Shown here: piece by piece, positions 15,677 to 24,645 of the stretch
Numbering within the stretch: position 1 is the stretch's first letter
Layout: the number at the start of each line of letters is the position of its first letter
DNA from: Lentzea aerocolonigenes
Lineage (GTDB): Bacteria > Actinomycetota > Actinomycetes > Mycobacteriales > Pseudonocardiaceae
Length of the DNA stretch: 64,000 bases
Assembly (NCBI RefSeq): GCF_000955955.1
Contig: NZ_JYJG01000045.1
Span: 37,045-101,044, forward strand
Direction of reading: 5' to 3'
Position numbers and translations under genes: made by a program
Notes under the pieces: generated by a model
Told to the model about the DNA's origin: nothing
Database searches by the model: none
Seen by the model: only the letters and a program-made list of their open reading frames with translations

Positions 15677-16918
15677 TCATCCTCCGATCACGTGCAGGGA
15701 CGCCCACAGTGCCACGACCGCGCCGGCCAGGGTGGCAGGCACGGCGAGCAGGCCGAGCCGGGTGAACTCTGGCAGGTTCACCTCGGTGTCGTGGTCGTGC
15801 ACGATCCGCCGCCACAGCAACGTGGCCAGCGACCCGGCGTAGGTCAGATTGGGTCCGAGGTTCACGCCCAGCAGCACCGCCAGCACCGCCCCGGACCCGA
15901 GCGGCACGACCAGCGGCAGCAGCACGAGCACCGCGGGCAGGTTGTTGATCACGTTCGCCAGCACTGCCGCGACCGCCGCGACACCGAGCAACGCCAGCAG
16001 CCCGTTGCCGCTCGGCACCACGTTCTCGAGCACCTCGTCGAGCCCGTTGTCCACCACCGCCCGCACCACGACACCGAGGCCGAGCACGAACGCGAGAAAC
16101 GGCAACGAAGCAGACTGCACGATCTTCAACACGGACGTACGACGTTTCATCAGCGCACGGACCGCCATCGCCACGGCACCCGCACACGCAGCCCACGCCG
16201 GGTCGATCCCAGTAGCCGACGCCACGACGAACCCGACCAGCGTCAGCCCGACCGTGGCCAGCGCGAACACCGGCAGCTCACGCGGCGGCCGCACCGACGG
16301 GGCGTGCACCGGCGCGTCGAGATCGGTGCGGAAGAACCGCCGGAACACCACATATTCGAGGCCGATCGCCACCACCCACGGCAACGCCATCAACGCCGCG
16401 AACCGCGTGAAGCTCAGCCCACTGGACGCGAACGCCAGCAGGTTCGTCAGGTTCGACACCGGCAGCAGCAGGGACGCGGAGTTCGACAGGTGCGTGCACG
16501 CGTAGACGTGGGGCTTGGGCCGCACCCCGAGCTGTGCGGCCGTCGCGAACACCACGGGCGTCAGCAACACCACGGTGGCGTCGAGGCTCAACACCGCCGT
16601 GATCACCGACGCCGTGACGAACACACCGCCCAGCAACGTCCGAGGCCGCCCGCCCGAGGCCCGCGCCATCCACGTCCCGCACGCGTGGAAGAGGCCGTCG
16701 TCGTCACACAGTTGCGCCAGCACGAGGATCGCGGCCAGGAACCCGATCACGGGCCCCAGCCGCACCGCCTCGTCCACGGCGTGGCCGAGGGGCAACGCGC
16801 CGACCAGCACGACGAGCAGCCCGGCCGGCACCGCCACCGCCGCCTCGGGCCATCCCCACGGCCGGACGACCGCGCAGACCAGCACGGCCGCCAGCAACAA
16901 CACAGACAGCGCCAGCAC
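15677..16918 (-). CDS. ArsB/NhaD-type anion permease (SLC13-like)
   Basis: 413 aa with 10-12 predicted membrane helices. Family traits: GPVIGFLAAILVLAQLCDDDGL near the start, LDATVVLLTPVVFATA, CTHLSNSASLLLPVSNLTNL and the second repeat NVINNLPAVLVLLPLV, GVNLGPNLTYAGSLATLLW. These pair as the two inverted repeats of ArsB/CitMHS transporters, so arsenite, citrate-type or other anions are possible. No arsR/arsC lies nearby, so arsenic resistance is not supported by context. GTG start with weak ribosome site, 10 bp after the 2Fe-2S protein gene, so probably part of the operon from 19613 leftwards. Confidence 0.75.
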   Translation of the reverse strand: MLALSVLLLAAVLVCAVVRPWGWPEAAVAVPAGLLVVLVGALPLGHAVDEAVRLGPVIGFLAAILVLAQLCDDDGLFHACGTWMARASGGRPRTLLGGVFVTASVITAVLSLDATVVLLTPVVFATAAQLGVRPKPHVYACTHLSNSASLLLPVSNLTNLLAFASSGLSFTRFAALMALPWVVAIGLEYVVFRRFFRTDLDAPVHAPSVRPPRELPVFALATVGLTLVGFVVASATGIDPAWAACAGAVAMAVRALMKRRTSVLKIVQSASLPFLAFVLGLGVVVRAVVDNGLDEVLENVVPSGNGLLALLGVAAVAAVLANVINNLPAVLVLLPLVVPLGSGAVLAVLLGVNLGPNLTYAGSLATLLWRRIVHDHDTEVNLPEFTRLGLLAVPATLAGAVVALWASLHVIGG

Positions 16919-16928
16919 GGCGCAAACG

Positions 16929-17387
16929 TTAGGACATCTTCGCGGCCGCCGACTTGATGGCCTGCCGGATGCGGAAGTACGTCCCGCACCGGCACACGTT
17001 CGCGATCCGGTCGATGTCCTCGTCCGTCGGCTCGCTCTTGTTCTTCAGCAACGCCGCGGCCGCCATGATCTGACCCGGCTGGCAGTAGCCGCACTGAGCG
17101 ACGTCCTGCTCCAGCCACGCCTCCTGAACGGGGTGGAGGTCGTCACCCGACGCCAGCCCCTCGATCGTGGTCACCGTCTTCCCCGAGCACGAGGAAACCG
17201 GCGTCACGCACGGCTGGATCTCCGCGCCGTCGAGGTGGGACGTGCAGGCGCGGCACACCCCGATGCCGCAGCCGAACTTCGGGCCGCGCACCCCGAGCTT
17301 GTCGCGCAGCACCCAGAGCAGCGCCAGGTCGGCGGGCGCGTCCACGGTGACCGCCCGGCCGTTGACGACGAAGGTGTAGGTAGGCAC
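16929..17387 (-). CDS. (2Fe-2S) subunit of a molybdenum hydroxylase (IorA-like)
   Basis: 152 aa. Plant-type ferredoxin domain with CGIGVCRAC plus a following Cys (IQPC) binding the first cluster, then an all-helical domain with CGYCQPGQIM and NVCRCGTYFRIRQAI binding the second, as in xanthine oxidase family small subunits. It transfers electrons from the molybdopterin subunit encoded 12 bp upstream on the same strand. There is no FAD subunit gene, so the complex is of the two-subunit isoquinoline 1-oxidoreductase/aldehyde oxidoreductase type, likely passing electrons to a cytochrome or quinone. Confidence 0.93.
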   Translation of the reverse strand: MPTYTFVVNGRAVTVDAPADLALLWVLRDKLGVRGPKFGCGIGVCRACTSHLDGAEIQPCVTPVSSCSGKTVTTIEGLASGDDLHPVQEAWLEQDVAQCGYCQPGQIMAAAALLKNKSEPTDEDIDRIANVCRCGTYFRIRQAIKSAAAKMS

Positions 17388-17399
17388 AGGGACGCTCCT

Positions 17400-19613
17400 T
17401 CAGCGCGGGAACGGCTCGAAGTCGACCGGGAAGATGATCGGGAAGCTGCGCGGCACCACACCCGTTGCCCGCGCGTAGGCGTTGGCGATCGCGCCCACCG
17501 CGGCCGGCACGCCCAGCTCGCCCGCACCGCCGGGTTCACCGGTCGCCGGCATGACGAAGATCCGCACGTCCAGCGGCGCGTCCTTCTGCCGCGCGTAGTG
17601 GAACTGCGAGTACGAGCCCTCCAGCGGCAGACCGCGATCGATGTGCAGACCAGCGCGCAGCGTGGTGGAGATGGCGTCGGTCAGGCCACCGAGCAGCTGC
17701 GCCTCCAGGCCGCGCGGGTTGATCGGGCGGCCGACGTCGGCCGCGATCACCGCCTTGACCACGCGCGGGTTCTGCGGATCCCTGGCGTCGATCTCGACCA
17801 GACAGGCCGTGCACGACTGGTACTCGTCGTGGAACGCCACCCCCTGAGCGAACCCCCGAGGCATCGCCCGGCCCCACTGACCTTCCGCGGCCACCTTGTC
17901 CAGCACCGCGCGCTGGCGATCGTGCTTGAGGTACTCGCGGCGGAACGCGACAGGATCCTTGCCCATCCGCGCGGCGAGCTGGTCGACCACGATCTCTTCC
18001 GCACCACGGGTGTTGGCCGAGTAGACCGACCGCCACGACCCCGTGTGCATCTTCAACGGCACCTCGTTGAGCAACGAGGTCACCACGCCGAAGTTGTAGG
18101 GCACGTGACAGGTCGTCAAAAACACCGTCTGTGCAAAGGAAAGGTTGCCTCCAACGGGCAATGACGCCGCCGTCGCCGTGAGAATCTCGCCGAGCCCGTG
18201 CCGGAAGTCGGTCTCCACGGACGCCACCCGGTGCTCGAACGTCAGCACGTTGCCGAGCCCGAACGTCGCCCGCAGCTTGTGGTGACTGGCCGCGCGCGCA
18301 CGGCCGTGCCGCATGTCATCAGTGCGCGACCACATCAGCTTCACCGGGCGCCGCAACGCCTTCGAGATCTGCGCGGCCTCGATCGCCGCGTCGAAGAACA
18401 ACCTGCGCCCGAACGATCCGCCGCCCTGCATCACGTGCACGGTCACCGCGGACTCGGGCAGCCCGACGACAGAGGCGATCGTCTGACGCGCCACGATCGG
18501 CGACTTCAGGCCCGCCCAGATCTCCGCCCGGTCGTCACGCACGTCCGCGATCGCCGAGTTCGTCTCCATCGGAGCGTGGCTGACGAACGCGAAGTCGAAC
18601 TCCATGTCGACGTGCTGGGTCAGCAGCGGCGGCACCACGAACGGCAGCGCCGCCGCCCGCAGCTTCGCCCGGATCTCCTTGTCCGACAACGCGTCGATCG
18701 TGCCGGGGTGCCAGGTCACCTGCAACGCGTCCCGAGCGGCCATGGCCTGCCCGAACGTCTCCGCCACGACCGCGACACCCGTCGGCACCACGCCGACGGC
18801 CAGCACACCGGGCATCGCTTTCGCCACGCTCGAATCAACCGACTTCACCGTGCCGTTGATCGTCGGCGGCCGGCGCACCACCGTCGGCATCGCGCCGGGT
18901 ACGTCGTGGTCGAGCGTGTACTTGAACTGACCGGTGACCATCGCACGGGCGTCGATGCGCGACTGCGGAGTGCCGACCAGCCGGTGCTCCGAGACAGGTT
19001 TCGGTTGCGCGGCGAAGACCCCGGTCAACTGGGCCGCCGCAGAAGTCAGCAGCCCGTACGCGATGTACCGCCCGTCCGGCAGGATCACACCACCGTCGCG
19101 TGTGGACAGTCGAGAAGCCGCCACGCCGTACTGCTCGGAAGCCGCCGCGAGAAGCCTGGCCCGTGCAGCCGCCGCCGCCTGACGGACCGGCCCGTACACC
19201 GACCGGATCGTGTTGGAACCACCGGTGAGCTGGTTGAACAGCAGCTCCGGCCGCGCATCCGCGAGCACGACCCGCACCTGCGAAAGCGGCAGGTCGAGCT
19301 CCTCCGCGACGAGCATCGCGGTGGCAGTGGTGATGCCCTGGCCGACCTCGGCACGAGGCAGTTCGAGCGTGACGACACCGTCCTCGCCGACGCTCAGCAC
19401 AGCGAGCGCACCGGCTGTCGGTGTTCCGGCCAGGATGAGGATGTCGCCGAGATCCATGATCTCGGCCGGTTGCGGCAGTGTCGGGAGGACCGCCTCCGCA
19501 GTGCCGGGAACCGCAACGGTCAGCACCGGAGCGGCCACCAGGAACGCGAGGAACTGCCGACGACGTAAGGGGACCCGGGCATCGGGGACCGGGACTTCGT
19601 TGTCACAGGTCAT
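17400..19613 (-). CDS. Molybdopterin-binding subunit of xanthine dehydrogenase family (IorB-like), Tat-exported
   Basis: 737 aa. Begins with a twin-arginine-type leader (PLRRRQFLAFLVAAPVLTVA), so the folded holo-complex is probably exported with its small subunit. The body shows the aldehyde oxidase/xanthine dehydrogenase organisation of the isoquinoline oxidoreductase branch: VGQGITTATAMLVAEELDLP, GGGSFGRRLFFDAAIEAAQI, a long C-terminal half, and near the end GGAGELGVPAAVGAIANAYA with the catalytic Glu. It should hydroxylate an N-heterocycle or oxidise an aldehyde in the periplasm-equivalent. MoCo maturation genes are not nearby. A distinct MarR gene lies upstream on the same strand. Confidence 0.9.
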   Translation of the reverse strand: MTCDNEVPVPDARVPLRRRQFLAFLVAAPVLTVAVPGTAEAVLPTLPQPAEIMDLGDILILAGTPTAGALAVLSVGEDGVVTLELPRAEVGQGITTATAMLVAEELDLPLSQVRVVLADARPELLFNQLTGGSNTIRSVYGPVRQAAAAARARLLAAASEQYGVAASRLSTRDGGVILPDGRYIAYGLLTSAAAQLTGVFAAQPKPVSEHRLVGTPQSRIDARAMVTGQFKYTLDHDVPGAMPTVVRRPPTINGTVKSVDSSVAKAMPGVLAVGVVPTGVAVVAETFGQAMAARDALQVTWHPGTIDALSDKEIRAKLRAAALPFVVPPLLTQHVDMEFDFAFVSHAPMETNSAIADVRDDRAEIWAGLKSPIVARQTIASVVGLPESAVTVHVMQGGGSFGRRLFFDAAIEAAQISKALRRPVKLMWSRTDDMRHGRARAASHHKLRATFGLGNVLTFEHRVASVETDFRHGLGEILTATAASLPVGGNLSFAQTVFLTTCHVPYNFGVVTSLLNEVPLKMHTGSWRSVYSANTRGAEEIVVDQLAARMGKDPVAFRREYLKHDRQRAVLDKVAAEGQWGRAMPRGFAQGVAFHDEYQSCTACLVEIDARDPQNPRVVKAVIAADVGRPINPRGLEAQLLGGLTDAISTTLRAGLHIDRGLPLEGSYSQFHYARQKDAPLDVRIFVMPATGEPGGAGELGVPAAVGAIANAYARATGVVPRSFPIIFPVDFEPFPR

Positions 19614-19735
19614 GTACTCGTCAACGACATCCGGACCAGCCGGGTACGACCGTCAGCCGAATGGGCGCAGGACTGACTGGCGGATCACCGCAACTGCGGC
19701 ACGAACCCGAACGATTCGCCGTAGCTGAGACCGAC

Positions 19736-20173
19736 TCACTCGACCAGTGGCACCCGGCGCCTCAGCACGCGTTCCGTACCGCCGGTCGCGTCCAGCAACC
19801 GGATCAACGCCCGCTTCACCGCGTCGTCACCGTGGACGTCGAACTCCCGGCGAATCCTCCTGCTGTCCTCCACGAGCTTCCGGCCGCGTTTCGTGAGAAC
19901 CGCCCGCCTGACGCGGCTGTCCACGCGGTCCGGCTCGCGCACGACATACCCGAGCCGCTCGAGCTCGGCCAGCTGCTTCGAGGCGGCCTGCTGCGTCACG
20001 CCGAGCAACTCCCCCAGCTCGGACACCGTCGGCTCGCTCTCGATCAGATGCTGGATCACGTACCCGTGCGAGACGCGCACTCCGTCGTGCCCGATCTCGT
20101 GCAGCCGCCGGAGAATCGCGTCGTTCGCGGAGCTGCCCGCCAGGTACGCGAGCGTGGCGAGGTCGATGTCCAT
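19736..20173 (-). CDS. MarR family transcriptional regulator
   Basis: 145 aa from the ATG at 20173 (MDIDLATLAYLAGSSAND). The winged helix reads VSELGELLGVTQQAASKQLA then ELERLGYVVREPDRVDSRVR, with the conserved D-x-R in the wing. It is divergent from a SnoaL-like gene, and the 59-bp spacer holds two abutting ACAAC-N4-GTTGT dyads that overlap the promoter of that gene. So the protein most likely represses its neighbour and itself. Downstream (122 bp) lies the molybdenum hydroxylase operon on the same strand, which it could also influence. Confidence 0.88.
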   Translation of the reverse strand: MDIDLATLAYLAGSSANDAILRRLHEIGHDGVRVSHGYVIQHLIESEPTVSELGELLGVTQQAASKQLAELERLGYVVREPDRVDSRVRRAVLTKRGRKLVEDSRRIRREFDVHGDDAVKRALIRLLDATGGTERVLRRRVPLVE

Positions 20174-20197
20174 CAGGTCCACACCCGCATCCTCACA

Positions 20198-20228
20198 TTG
20201 ACAACCGCAGTTGTACAACTATGGTTGT
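20198..20228 (+). promoter_or_regulatory. SnoaL-gene promoter overlapped by double MarR operator
   Basis: TTGACA (20198-20203), 16 bp, TATGGT (20220-20225): a near-consensus promoter whose predicted start coincides with the ATG at 20233. Two 14-bp dyads, ACAACCGCAGTTGT (20201-20214) and ACAACTATGGTTGT (20215-20228), sit end to end across it, each of form ACAAC-N4-GTTGT. Repressor occupancy would block both hexamers. Confidence 0.75.
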
Positions 20229-20232
20229 GCAT

Positions 20233-20619
20233 ATGGAGACCATTCACGCGTTGCACCGAGCACTCGAAGCCGGACAACACGGTGACGAACTGCGCCGTTT
20301 CTTCACCTCCGACGCGGTGACCGTCGAGCACCCGAACCTGATCAAGCCGAGCGGTGCGCAAACGCCGCTCGACGACATGCTCACGGCCTCGCGAAAGGGC
20401 ACGGAGTTGTTGTCCAGCCAGAAGTACGACGTGCACTCGACCTCGCACTGCGGCGACACCGTGATCGTCCGCCTGACCTGGACCGGCGTGTTGAGGAACG
20501 GTGACCAGCTCGTCGCGCACATCGCGCAGTTCGCCGAGATGCGCGACGGGCTGATCAGCTCGATCGAGACCTTCGACTGCTACGAACCGTTCCGCAACGC
20601 GTCGACCATCGCGGTGTGA
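20233..20619 (+). CDS. SnoaL-like / NTF2-fold protein
   Basis: 128 aa from the ATG at 20233. METIHALHRALEAGQHGDEL, RRFFTSDAVTVEHPN, then LTWTGVLRNGDQLVAHIAQF and EMRDGLISSIETFDCYEPF give the cone-shaped alpha+beta NTF2/SnoaL fold of small-molecule isomerases, cyclases or simply ligand-binding proteins. No catalytic assignment is possible. The start is chosen because it lies exactly 7 bases after the -10, implying leaderless translation; an ATG at 20221 lies inside the promoter. The 3' end overlaps the convergent GH10 gene by 40 bp. Confidence 0.78.
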   Translation: METIHALHRALEAGQHGDELRRFFTSDAVTVEHPNLIKPSGAQTPLDDMLTASRKGTELLSSQKYDVHSTSHCGDTVIVRLTWTGVLRNGDQLVAHIAQFAEMRDGLISSIETFDCYEPFRNASTIAV

Positions 20620-22172
20620 GCCTTCTTCGGCGTGATCGACGACGTCCACGGCAGCGCGTTGCCCGGTAGCGCCGGGTAACGGTTGGTCGTGGCGGTCGAG
20701 CCGTACCGGTCGGTGAAGCCCCACGAGGTGAACCCCGTGCAGTTCGACTCCTGCCGGCACACCGCGAGGCGCTCGCCGAACTGCTTGGCCTGCAACGCCT
20801 GGTCCGACGTCACAACGTCCATTTCGGACACTCGAACCTTCAGCCCGAGGTCGGCCAGTGCACGCACGTGCTTGCGGAACGTCTCGGCCGGCACCCGGTC
20901 GCCCGCCTCGTACTCGTGGCTCTGCAGGCCGACGCCGTCGATCGGCACGCCGTCCTGCTTGAGCTTCTTCACCAGGGCGTACAAAGCCTTCCAGCGCGGT
21001 CCCTCCGCTTCGGCGCCGTACTCGTTGAGATACAGCACGGCGGATGGATCCACGGCTCGGGCGGCGCGGAAGGCCTGGGCGATGTAGTCGGCTCCCATGG
21101 CCTGATACCAAAGATTGTGTTCCAGTCCATCGGAGTTGTCCTCGTTCATGGGTTCGTTGACGACGTCCCACTCCGTCACGCGACCCTTGAAGTGCCCGGC
21201 GACGGCCTTGATGTGGTCTGTCATCACGGTTTTCTTGTCCGAGGCGGACCTCATCCACGTCGGCAGCGCCTCGAACCACACCAGCGTGTGCGCGTGCACC
21301 GCGATGTTGTTGGCGCGGGCGAAGTCCACGATCGCGTCGGCTTCCTCGAACGCGAACACCCCGCGCGTGGGCTGCACGAACTGGGGCTTCATGTCGTTCT
21401 CGGGCGTGATCAGGTTGAACTGCTCGCCCGCCGTCGCCCGGTACTGGTCATCGGCCACCAGCGGCGCGACCGCGAGCGCGCTGCCCACGCCCACCTTGCG
21501 CGGCAACGCTTCCGCCCGTGACCGCAACGAGCCTGACACGGTCTTCTGCTTCCACTCCGGCGCCTTGCGGATCCCGGTGGCACCAGTGGCCGTCAGCGAC
21601 TTGAGCTTCCACGCCCCGTCCGCGCCGAACCACACATGACCCGACGAGAACACACCCGGATCAGCCAGAGTGCCGAGCTGCCGGCCACCTGCGGAGAACT
21701 CGAAGGTCGAGCCGGAACGCTTCACCCGCACCGCCACGTCTCCGGACAGTCCAGAGCCGAACTTCTTGGCCTGCACGGGTTTGTCGGCCTTGCCGTTCCA
21801 CACGGCGACGTCCAGCTTCCCGTCGATCACGCCGACGCGCACGCTCGGCGGTTCCTGCCGCCACTCGTCGTAGATGATCGGCGGTGAACCGTAGAGCTGC
21901 AGGTATCCGGAACCGGACATGGTCGCGTCGACCTGGAACGTGCCGTTGACGACGAGTCGCGGACCGAGCAGGTTGACCGGCGGGTTCGGTTGGGACCGCT
22001 GGCCTTCCGTGGCGACGATCCACCGGTCCAGCGGCCTGATCTGCACGCCGTCCGCGGTCTGCGTGGCGCCCGCGAAGTGCGACCAGTCCTGGCCCGCGAG
22101 CAGGTCGAGCGGGGCGTGCGCGGCCGGTGGTGTCCCAGCCGCGAGTAAGAGAGCAGCGAAAATGCGCAGCAT
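20580..22172 (-). CDS. Secreted endo-1,4-beta-xylanase, GH10 family
   Basis: 530 aa. Signal peptide MLRIFAALLLAAGTPPAAHA. Residues ~25-205 form an N-terminal beta-rich domain of unknown type (concanavalin/LamG-like appearance: VRVGVIDGKLDVAVWNG, GHVWFGADGAWKLKSL). The catalytic (beta/alpha)8 barrel runs from ~225 to 525 with FNLITPENDMKPQ, VHAHTLVWF, TEWDVVNEPMNED (acid/base Glu) and LKVRVSEMDVVTS (nucleophile Glu). Some xylan-binding positions differ from classic xylanases, so mixed-linkage glucan or other substrates are possible. AGGAGAGG precedes the ATG. It is 27 bp downstream of the ROK repressor gene and probably co-transcribed with it. Confidence 0.9.
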   Translation of the reverse strand: MLRIFAALLLAAGTPPAAHAPLDLLAGQDWSHFAGATQTADGVQIRPLDRWIVATEGQRSQPNPPVNLLGPRLVVNGTFQVDATMSGSGYLQLYGSPPIIYDEWRQEPPSVRVGVIDGKLDVAVWNGKADKPVQAKKFGSGLSGDVAVRVKRSGSTFEFSAGGRQLGTLADPGVFSSGHVWFGADGAWKLKSLTATGATGIRKAPEWKQKTVSGSLRSRAEALPRKVGVGSALAVAPLVADDQYRATAGEQFNLITPENDMKPQFVQPTRGVFAFEEADAIVDFARANNIAVHAHTLVWFEALPTWMRSASDKKTVMTDHIKAVAGHFKGRVTEWDVVNEPMNEDNSDGLEHNLWYQAMGADYIAQAFRAARAVDPSAVLYLNEYGAEAEGPRWKALYALVKKLKQDGVPIDGVGLQSHEYEAGDRVPAETFRKHVRALADLGLKVRVSEMDVVTSDQALQAKQFGERLAVCRQESNCTGFTSWGFTDRYGSTATTNRYPALPGNALPWTSSITPKKAHTAMVDALRNGS

Positions 22173-22199
22173 CGAGCCTCTCCTGATGGTGGTGGCAAC

Positions 22200-23330
22200 T
22201 CAGCTGGCGGCGGAAACCCTGGTGGTGACGAGATCTGCGAGCACGGAGTTCAGTCCGGTGGCGACGGCACCGGTGAGGATGGCGGCCTCTCCGAGCTGCG
22301 AGGTCTCCACAGCGGGCGGGTAGGCGGACAGGCCGGACAAGGTGGCGCGCACGGGTTCGGCGAGCAGGTCGCCGTTCAACCCGATACCGCCACCCAGAAC
22401 GATCAGCGAAAGGTCGACGACCGACGTGATCCTGGCGGCGTGTTCGGCGATCCGCGCCGCCTCCCACACGATGAGGTGCAGCGCGCATTCGTCGCCTTGC
22501 CGCGCCGCGACGACGACTTCCTCCGTCGTGACGAAGTCGGAGTGCTGCCAGACGTGCGCGAGGAACGCGTCCGCGGCCGGGCTGTCGGAGCGGAACCGCT
22601 GCCCCTCCGGTACGTGGTCGATCTCGCCAGCGGCCCCGTTGACGCCCCGGTGCAGCTCGCCGCCGAGCACCAGCCCGGCGCCGACACCGCTGCCGATCGA
22701 GAGGAACGCGAAGTTCCGCACGCCGGCCCCGACCCCGCGCCAGCCCTCGCCGACGGCGGCGAGGTTGATGTCGTTCTCGGCGATGACCGGCAGGTCCAGC
22801 ACGGCGGAGAGCTCCGCCCGAGCCGCGAAGCCCTCCAGCGCGTCCTGGTTGGCGTCGTGGACGATCCCGGTGCGCGGGTCGATCACGCCGCCGATACCGA
22901 TCGTGGCGATCTCGGGTGCGGCCCCGGCGGCGGCGACGAGCTCATCCCTGACAGCCGTCGCCACCTGAAGCACGTGTTCGGGATCGTTGCTGCTCACAGG
23001 CTGGTCGAGCCGCGCGAGCACGGTCCCGTCGAGGTCCGCGACGCACGCGCGGAGGAACCGGCTGCCGAGGTCCAGCGCGAGTACGGTGGCCGCCTCCGCC
23101 CGCGGCCCGAAGTAGACGGCGTCGTACCCCGCCGCGTTCTCCGGCCTGGGCACCTCCTCGACGAGCCCGGCGCCGAGCAGGTCGTCGATCGCCCGGTTCG
23201 CGGTCGGCTTGGACATCCCGAGGTACCGCGCGAGTTGCGCGCGGGTGACCGGGTGCGACTGCCGGATCGCCCGGTAGACGACCTGCAGGTTGGTCTCCCG
23301 TACGTGTGCGCCCGTCACGGCTCCTGTCAT
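22200..23330 (-). CDS. ROK family transcriptional repressor
   Basis: 376 aa from the ATG at 23330. The N-terminal winged helix (VYRAIRQSHPVTRAQLARYL then GMSKPTANRAIDDLLGAGLV) precedes a ROK domain starting ALDLGSRFLRACVADLDG. The ROK zinc motif CxCGxxGC after AGEIDH is absent here (HVPEGQRFRSDSPAADAF), and the DxGGT phosphate motif is degraded, so it is a repressor without sugar-kinase activity. Its likely inducer is a xylan- or glucan-derived sugar, given the GH10 gene 27 bp downstream and the secreted GH-A gene divergent from it. An inverted repeat sits just upstream of a -10-like TAGTTT, 7 bases before the ATG, implying autoregulation and a leaderless mRNA. Confidence 0.87.
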   Translation of the reverse strand: MTGAVTGAHVRETNLQVVYRAIRQSHPVTRAQLARYLGMSKPTANRAIDDLLGAGLVEEVPRPENAAGYDAVYFGPRAEAATVLALDLGSRFLRACVADLDGTVLARLDQPVSSNDPEHVLQVATAVRDELVAAAGAAPEIATIGIGGVIDPRTGIVHDANQDALEGFAARAELSAVLDLPVIAENDINLAAVGEGWRGVGAGVRNFAFLSIGSGVGAGLVLGGELHRGVNGAAGEIDHVPEGQRFRSDSPAADAFLAHVWQHSDFVTTEEVVVAARQGDECALHLIVWEAARIAEHAARITSVVDLSLIVLGGGIGLNGDLLAEPVRATLSGLSAYPPAVETSQLGEAAILTGAVATGLNSVLADLVTTRVSAAS

Positions 23331-23342
23331 GGCGCCCAAACT

Positions 23343-23359
23343 AGTAACGAGACGTTACT
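23343..23359. promoter_or_regulatory. Inverted-repeat operator AGTAACG-aga-CGTTACT
   Basis: A perfect 7+3+7 dyad between the ROK repressor gene and the divergent secreted glycosidase-like gene. It partly overlaps the predicted ROK -10 (complement of 23338-23343). The position suits control of both directions, and the low-GC arms stand out from the surrounding sequence. Confidence 0.65.
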
Positions 23360-23456
23360 GGTGTCTAGCCCCACTCGTTCACATACCGCTCGCATACCGG
23401 GTCTCATACCCCGGCGCTGTTGCCTGTCGGTGTTCCTCGACGAAGGGAGACCGCCG

Positions 23457-24407
23457 ATGTCCGGCGAGAAGCAGTACAGCCGCCGAGCGGTGGGCAAGCT
23501 GGCGGCGGGCGCCATCGCGGCGGCGGGCATGGCGTCGCTGCCGGGCCGGGCGCTGGCTGTCCCGCACTACCGGGCGCACGGCCCGTTGCTGACCGACGGC
23601 TACCAGACGTGGATCGACGCGATCAACAACCAGTCGGCCAACCTCGCCAAGGTCGTCACCGGCTGGGGAATGCCCGGTCCGTGGTGGAACTACAAAGATC
23701 ACGTCTGGACCGCGTGCGGCGCAACGAACTTCCTCATCGTGCGCACGGTCACCGGCGACACCGACAACGTGATCGACCCGAACCGCGCGGTCGCCGAGAT
23801 CCGCGACTCCCGCTTCTTCGAGTACAAGAGCCTCCGCTCGGGCGCCGACAAGTGCATCATCGAGCTGGGCAACGAGCCGAACATCCGCGTCACCGACCCG
23901 TGGACCTACGGCTACAACCTGAGCGTCACGATCGACCGCATCCGGGAGACCTTCCCCGGCGCCAAGATCTGCGGCACGGCGTTGTCGCCGAACAAGACCA
24001 CGAACCCCGACACGTGGTACGGCAACCCGAACTTCGTCAACGCCATCAAGAAGTGCGACTTCGTGGGCGTGCACTTCTACAGCAACCCCGACGACGGCAG
24101 CTTCGGCCGCCAGGGTGAGTGGAACGAGCTCACCTACGCGGAAACCCTGTCGCGCTGCGCTTCCAAGTGGCCCGGCAAGCCCGTGATCGCCACCGAGTAC
24201 TCGATCAGGACGACCGCGCTCACCCCGTACGACAAGGGCTACAAGTACGGGAACTTCATCCACTTCGACGACTCGGTCGCGGGCAGCCTGTGGGGCGCGG
24301 TCTACTACCACGTGCAGACCAGCCCGAGCGGTCCCGACTTCCACGAGAACGTCGGCTCCGAGGGTGCGCGCGGCTACCGCAAACGCCTCTCGGAAGGTGG
24401 CCTGTGA
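23457..24407 (+). CDS. Tat-exported clan GH-A glycoside hydrolase-like protein
   Basis: 316 aa. YSRRAVGKLAAGAIAAAGMA is a twin-arginine leader, processed near GRALAVPH. The mature ~280-residue domain reads as a TIM barrel: IIELGNEPNI at ~140 carries the Asn-Glu pair that marks the acid/base of clan GH-A, KICGTALSPNK, FVGVHFYSNPDD, and KPVIATEYSI supplies a nucleophile Glu on a late strand. I cannot place it in a numbered GH family. GAAGGGAGA lies before the ATG. It is divergent from the ROK repressor and shares the operator at 23343-23359, so it belongs to the same polysaccharide-utilisation module as the GH10 enzyme. Confidence 0.72.
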   Translation: MSGEKQYSRRAVGKLAAGAIAAAGMASLPGRALAVPHYRAHGPLLTDGYQTWIDAINNQSANLAKVVTGWGMPGPWWNYKDHVWTACGATNFLIVRTVTGDTDNVIDPNRAVAEIRDSRFFEYKSLRSGADKCIIELGNEPNIRVTDPWTYGYNLSVTIDRIRETFPGAKICGTALSPNKTTNPDTWYGNPNFVNAIKKCDFVGVHFYSNPDDGSFGRQGEWNELTYAETLSRCASKWPGKPVIATEYSIRTTALTPYDKGYKYGNFIHFDDSVAGSLWGAVYYHVQTSPSGPDFHENVGSEGARGYRKRLSEGGL

Positions 24408-24645
24408 AGGTAGCCTGAAGGCCTCCCCGAGCTCGAACTGCGCCGGATGACCGAGCAACCCTCGGAATCCGCGGCTTTCGGCAAGTCGTTCCTGTGGACG
24501 GCACTCTTTCGCGGGAACTGACGCGGCGAACGGACGCACGTGTCCGGCAGGCGGATCCACCGGTGCCCGCCACCTGCGAAAGTAGGGTGTGCGCCCTGCT
24601 CCCGTAGGTGATCGTGGACACCTACCCGGCAGTATCGTCACGCGC

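Noticed and set aside
15677-16918. Arsenite efflux pump call (arsB)
   Set aside because: Fold fits ArsB/NhaD, but no arsR, arsC or arsenic gene is nearby, so only the superfamily is claimed.
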